Shown here piece by piece: positions 5,774 through 8,669 of a DNA stretch of 8,669 nucleotides. Within the stretch, counting starts at the first letter, position 1, and the number at the start of each line of letters is the position of its first letter. The notes beneath the pieces were generated by a model. That model worked only from the letters and a program-made list of their open reading frames with translations. It was not told where the DNA came from and searched no databases. Both the position numbers and the translations under genes were made by a program. Source of the stretch: Mycobacterium sp. (GTDB lineage: Bacteria > Actinomycetota > Actinomycetes > Mycobacteriales > Mycobacteriaceae); the NCBI GenBank assembly GCA_025965815.1, contig JAOPWF010000498.1:1-8669 (forward strand). The letters run 5' to 3'.

Positions 5774-6359
5774 CTGGCTGGCGGCCTGGAGCGTGAGATC
5801 CAAGGCAAGAGTGCGGGTCTGCGCACCCAGGCCATCGTCGGCACATCCGCCGCACTCATCCTGTTGATCAGTAAGTACGGTTTCAGCGACGTACTGACGC
5901 CGGGTGGAGTCATTCTGGACCCGTCCCGGGTGGCCGCGCAGATCGTGTCGGGCATCGGCTTGCTCGGCGCCGGTCTCATCATCACCCGACGCGGCGCGGT
6001 GGACGGACTGACCACGGCGGCGGCCATTTGGGAGTGTGCCGCGATAGGCATGGCGGCCGGTGCGGGCCTGCTCCTGCTCGCGGTCGCGGTGACGGGGCTG
6101 CATTTCGTTATCGTGCTTGGCTTTACGCGCTCGCCCGGCGGTTGAGCTCCCGGCTCAGCGGCTCCGTCCGGCTGCACATCACCTATCAGGACGGGCGCGG
6201 CGTTCTGCACCAACTCATGCGGGTATGCGAAACGCACGGCTGGCAGCTGACCGCACTCGCCGCGGACTCCCGATGCGCGCCGCACCGACGACCTCCGCGT
6301 GACGGTGCACCATCGACGGCGCCACCGCGATCGATCAAATGGAAGACGAAACCGAATAA
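5774..6359 (+). pseudogene. MgtC/SapB-family membrane protein, 5'-truncated and frameshifted
   Basis: The recognisable protein begins at about 5774 with LAGGLEREIQGKSAGLRTQ and continues AIVGTSAALILL, VSGIGLLGAGLI, GLTTAAAIWECAAIGMAAGA and LHFVIVLGFT. These are the conserved membrane core of MgtC proteins, implicated in the family literature in growth at low Mg2+ and in intramacrophage survival. The first transmembrane helix is missing, and no ATG or GTG start is in frame upstream; a TTG at 5864 would discard the ERE/GLRT motif. Near 6124 the frame changes to LARRLSSRLSGSVRLHITYQ and the soluble C-terminal domain up to about 6275. It changes again at about 6281 (RTDDLRVTVH), and once more at about 6311 (IDGATAIDQMEDETE, stop 6357-6359). 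Three frame shifts plus 5' loss mark it as a pseudogene. It ends one base before the stop of the convergent SCO6745-family gene. Confidence 0.85.
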
Positions 6360-7229
6360 TCAGCGGTGCTGCCCGTAACGCGGGCCAAGTCCTGCGGTGG
6401 GAATCAGCCCGGCGGCCCGCACGGCTTCACGGACCAGCTCAGCCAGGCCGATGAGTTCACTGACCTGATCGTTGGACAACGTCCGCCACGGTGGGTACGC
6501 CAACTTGTCGGTGAGATTTTCGATCTTCGATCGCAACTTGGTGCCCTCGTCGGTGAGCTCGCCGGACGCATCGACGAGACCGCGGGCCCGCAGACCCTCG
6601 ACTGCCGCGGCCCACTGTTCGTCGCTCCAGCCGCGCAGCAGCCGGGCGAAGTCGGCCTTAAACCCGATTCCCATTGCGGTGTGGGTGACCAACGCCTCAA
6701 GGCCGTTGAGCCGGTGGGTCACCAGAGCGGCGATGTGTCCGTCGCCGCGATACTCCCGCAGTAGCGTGATCGCGTGCCACAGTTGCGCATACGGCGGCTC
6801 CGGCCAGGCCAATTCGGCATGAGCCCCGTAGAGAGGACGGCCGTCGGCGTTGGGGATCGCGTCGGCGGTGCGGCGCAGCATGTCAGCAGCACGCGCCACC
6901 GCCGACGAGTTCGCCAGATCCTCGCCCAGCACCCTCGGCAGCGCAGTCTCGATGATCTCGTAACGCAACCGGGTCACGGCCGCCGGGGACGCCAGCTCCC
7001 ACGCCGCGGGAATCGCCGCGGCCACCAACTCGGGATTGAAGTTGTAGAACGTCGCGGCAACGACATTTGCGGTAACCGCACCCATCGGAGCCGACCGGCT
7101 GGCGAAGTAGTGCATTCGAGAATCCATGCCGAGCTCGCCGAACTTCTCGTTGGCCTCCGGCAGGAAATAGCTGACCGAATGCAACCTGTCGAGGGAGCGG
7201 CTCAGCTGCCCGGCCGCGTAAGCGTCCAC
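6360..7229 (-). CDS. SCO6745-family protein
   Basis: This 289-residue protein has the layout of the actinobacterial SCO6745 family, related to a helix-turn-helix-like fold with no established function. Recognisable elements are LHSVSYFLPEANEKFGELG near the N-terminus (17-35), MHYFASRSAPMGAV (39-52), the family signature ATFYNFNPELVAAAIPAAW (59-77), the GRPLYGAHAEL region (129-139), and a C-terminal winged-helix-like part around EGLRARGLVDASGELTDEG (210-228). No signal peptide or membrane helix is seen. A GTG start at 7229 is chosen because the conserved region begins soon after it; no strong ribosome site precedes it. It lies 19 bases downstream of the XRE regulator on the same strand, so the two are probably co-transcribed. 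A regulatory or ligand-binding role is possible but not shown. Confidence 0.85.
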   Translation of the reverse strand: MDAYAAGQLSRSLDRLHSVSYFLPEANEKFGELGMDSRMHYFASRSAPMGAVTANVVAATFYNFNPELVAAAIPAAWELASPAAVTRLRYEIIETALPRVLGEDLANSSAVARAADMLRRTADAIPNADGRPLYGAHAELAWPEPPYAQLWHAITLLREYRGDGHIAALVTHRLNGLEALVTHTAMGIGFKADFARLLRGWSDEQWAAAVEGLRARGLVDASGELTDEGTKLRSKIENLTDKLAYPPWRTLSNDQVSELIGLAELVREAVRAAGLIPTAGLGPRYGQHR

Positions 7230-7248
7230 CCACTGACACTAACCCCGC

Positions 7249-8094
7249 TCAGGCGCCGACTTCCTGGTCCCCCAGCACGCCGAGCAGTTTGAGTTTGTTG
7301 TACGACTCCGACGCGGGGGGCGCGCTCAGGATCACCAGGAACTGACCCTCGTCCGCGGTGGCGAGGATCTCGCAGTCAACGGTGATCCTGCCGACCCGTG
7401 GATGCACGAACGTCTTGTGGTCCTCGTGCCGCAGACCCACCTCGTGTCGGTCCCAGAGCCGGCGGAACTCCTCGCTCCGTTCGAGCAGATCGTCGACGAG
7501 TGCCTGCACGTCGGCGTCGCCGCGTCGCCGCGACCAACTGGCCCGAAGGTTGGCGACGCGGATACGACCCTCACGCTCGTGATCTTCTGCGGGAAACAAC
7601 TCCCGTGAGCCCGGGTCGGCGAACCACAGCCACGTGATACTGTCCTGCACCCCGGCGTTACGCGACCGGTGATCCCCCATCAGCAGCACTGACAGCCGGT
7701 TCTGCGCGAGCATCACTTCCACGTCGGAGCACACGAACGCCGCACAGTCGTCAAGTTGGTCGAGCACGTGTATCAGTGCAGGACGGACATACGTCGACGA
7801 ACCGGTCCGGTCCGGGGCCGGGTGACCGGCGAGTCGGTAGAGGTGGTCGCGTTCATCGACTCCGAGCCGCAGCGTGCGCGCCAACGCCGAAAGCATCTGC
7901 ACCGAGGGCTGAGGTGCACGCCGTTGCTCGAGCCGCGCGTAGTAGTCCACCGACATGCCGGTGAGCTGGGCGACCTCCTCGCGGCGTAGGCCGGTTGCGC
8001 GGCGCCGGGGCCCGGCGGCCAAGCCGACCGCAGCGGGCGTCAGGGCCTCACGCCGGGAACGCAGGAAGTCAGCCAACGAGTCGCGGTCCACCAC
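7249..8094 (-). CDS. XRE-family regulator with MmyB-like ligand-binding domain
   Basis: A 281-residue regulator. The N-terminal XRE helix-turn-helix covers about residues 5-90, with the characteristic RRRATGLRREEVAQLTGMSVDYY beginning near 30 (the recognition helix falls in GMSVDYYARLE) and the RRAPQPSVQMLSALARTL segment. The C-terminal MmyB-type domain (about 108-275) shows VRPALIHVLDQL, NRLSVLLMGD and the NLRASWSRRRGD and FVHPRVGRITVDCE motifs of the family. MmyB-type domains are thought to bind a small or fatty-acid-like ligand. The start is GTG at 8094, with a second GTG next in frame, so the exact initiator is uncertain by one codon. It is the first gene of a probable two-gene operon with the SCO6745 protein. 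It is divergent from an aldo/keto reductase, a common arrangement for these regulators and the adjacent oxidoreductase they control. Confidence 0.92.
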   Translation of the reverse strand: MVDRDSLADFLRSRREALTPAAVGLAAGPRRRATGLRREEVAQLTGMSVDYYARLEQRRAPQPSVQMLSALARTLRLGVDERDHLYRLAGHPAPDRTGSSTYVRPALIHVLDQLDDCAAFVCSDVEVMLAQNRLSVLLMGDHRSRNAGVQDSITWLWFADPGSRELFPAEDHEREGRIRVANLRASWSRRRGDADVQALVDDLLERSEEFRRLWDRHEVGLRHEDHKTFVHPRVGRITVDCEILATADEGQFLVILSAPPASESYNKLKLLGVLGDQEVGA

Positions 8095-8192
8095 GTCATC
8101 GTGCCGCGACGGCGAACGGCGTGCCAGGGATCACCGGTCCCCGGTTCAGCAATGCTCTGGTGTGACTCCCACAGCCGACGCACGCTGGGGTC
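8095..8192. promoter_or_regulatory. Divergent intergenic region with inverted repeats
   Basis: These 98 bases separate the XRE regulator from the aldo/keto reductase and must hold both promoters. Two inverted repeats are visible: ACCGG-TCC-CCGGT (8133-8145) and TGTG-ACTCC-CACA (8161-8173). Either could be an operator for the XRE regulator. No confident -10/-35 pair was found on either strand. Confidence 0.4.
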
Positions 8193-8669
8193 ATGAAAAC
8201 CAAGAACCTAGGAACCCTCGGACGTACCTCGGCAATCGGCCTCGGTCTGATGGGTATGATCGATATGTACGGGCCCGCCGGCCGCGCCGAGAGCCTCGCC
8301 ACCATCGACGCCGCGCTCGATGCCGGCATCAACCTGCTCGACACCGGCGACTTCTACGGCATGGGTCACAACGAGATGCTGCTAGGTGGAGCCCTGCGCG
8401 GGCGGGACCGCGAGCAGGCCCAGCTCAGCGTGAAGTTCGGCGCCCAGCGCGGTCCGGACGGCTCATTTCTGGGCTTCGACGGCCGTCCCGTTGCCGTCAA
8501 GACCTCGCTTGCCTACTCACTCCAGCGGCTCGGCGTCGACCACATCGACGTCTACCGGCCGGCCCGGCTCGACCCGCAGGTGCCGATCGAAGACACCGTC
8601 GGGGCGATCGCCGAAATGATCCAGGCGGGCTACGTCCGCCACCTCGGGTTGTCGGAGGTCGGCGCGGAA
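8193..8669 (+). CDS. Aldo/keto reductase, 3' end beyond the window
   Basis: 159 codons of an NADPH-type aldo/keto reductase, cut by the window edge; a complete family member has roughly 280-330 residues. The TIM-barrel start TLGRTSAIGLGLMGM (8-22), the DTGDFYG motif with Asp50 and Tyr55, and LSVKFG with Lys81 supply three of the four catalytic tetrad positions. At the fourth, DVYRPARLDP has Ala124 where classical members have His (consensus DLYxxHRxDP). Other conserved elements are TIDAALDAGINLLDTGDFYG and the AGYVRHLGLSE segment near the edge. ATG 8193 is the start, with a weak GGGG two bases upstream. The gene is divergent from the XRE/MmyB regulator and is its likely target. Substrate is unknown. 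Confidence 0.92.
   Translation, partial: MKTKNLGTLGRTSAIGLGLMGMIDMYGPAGRAESLATIDAALDAGINLLDTGDFYGMGHNEMLLGGALRGRDREQAQLSVKFGAQRGPDGSFLGFDGRPVAVKTSLAYSLQRLGVDHIDVYRPARLDPQVPIEDTVGAIAEMIQAGYVRHLGLSEVGAE

Noticed and set aside
5864..6145. A short intact MgtC-like protein starting at TTG 5864
   Set aside because: This start removes the conserved ERE and GLRT motifs that are present just upstream in the same frame, so truncation of a longer gene is the better reading.
5561..6285. Two long minus-strand frames opposite the MgtC relic
   Set aside because: They are antisense shadows; the plus strand carries clear MgtC motifs while these show none.
1..8669. CRISPR array, insertion sequence or toxin-antitoxin pair
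   Set aside because: No regularly spaced repeats, transposase or integrase motifs, or small paired toxin/antitoxin frames were found on either strand.

Overview
The window is high-GC DNA with actinobacterial gene content. The best fit is a mycobacterium or close relative. This rests on GC-biased third codon positions, GTG and TTG starts, a decayed copy of an Rv0051-like GT87/DUF2029 membrane glycosyltransferase, an XRE/MmyB-type regulator, a SCO6745-family protein and an actinobacterial-type tRNA-Cys. The species assignment is inference.

Region 1 (3-2982) is an intact catabolic cluster. A family III (CaiB/BaiF) CoA-transferase overlaps by ATGA with an HMG-CoA lyase-family enzyme, and an IclR regulator converges on them, sharing a CTAG stop overlap. 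The likely logic is activation of a branched dicarboxylic acid to its CoA thioester followed by retro-aldol cleavage, possibly controlled by the IclR protein. The substrate is not readable from sequence.

Region 2 (about 2983-6359) is a decayed stretch. It holds an unrecognised minus-strand ORF (3124-3429), a GT87-type glycosyltransferase pseudogene (about 3390-4106), roughly 660 bp with no convincing gene but several inverted repeats, a tRNA-Cys(GCA) on the minus strand with an unusual anticodon-stem mismatch, an apparently intact DUF899 thioredoxin-fold gene, and an MgtC/SapB pseudogene that lacks its 5' end and needs three frame changes to read.

Region 3 (6360-8669) is an intact regulator/oxidoreductase module. 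An XRE/MmyB-type regulator and a SCO6745-family protein lie in tandem on the minus strand. They diverge across a 98-bp intergenic region from an aldo/keto reductase that runs off the right edge.

I found no convincing new multi-gene defence or mobile system. The most notable observations are the two relic genes bracketing a divergent tRNA-Cys, a nested inverted repeat at 4345-4403, a probable leaderless promoter for the IclR gene, and the apparent loss of the catalytic His in the aldo/keto reductase.
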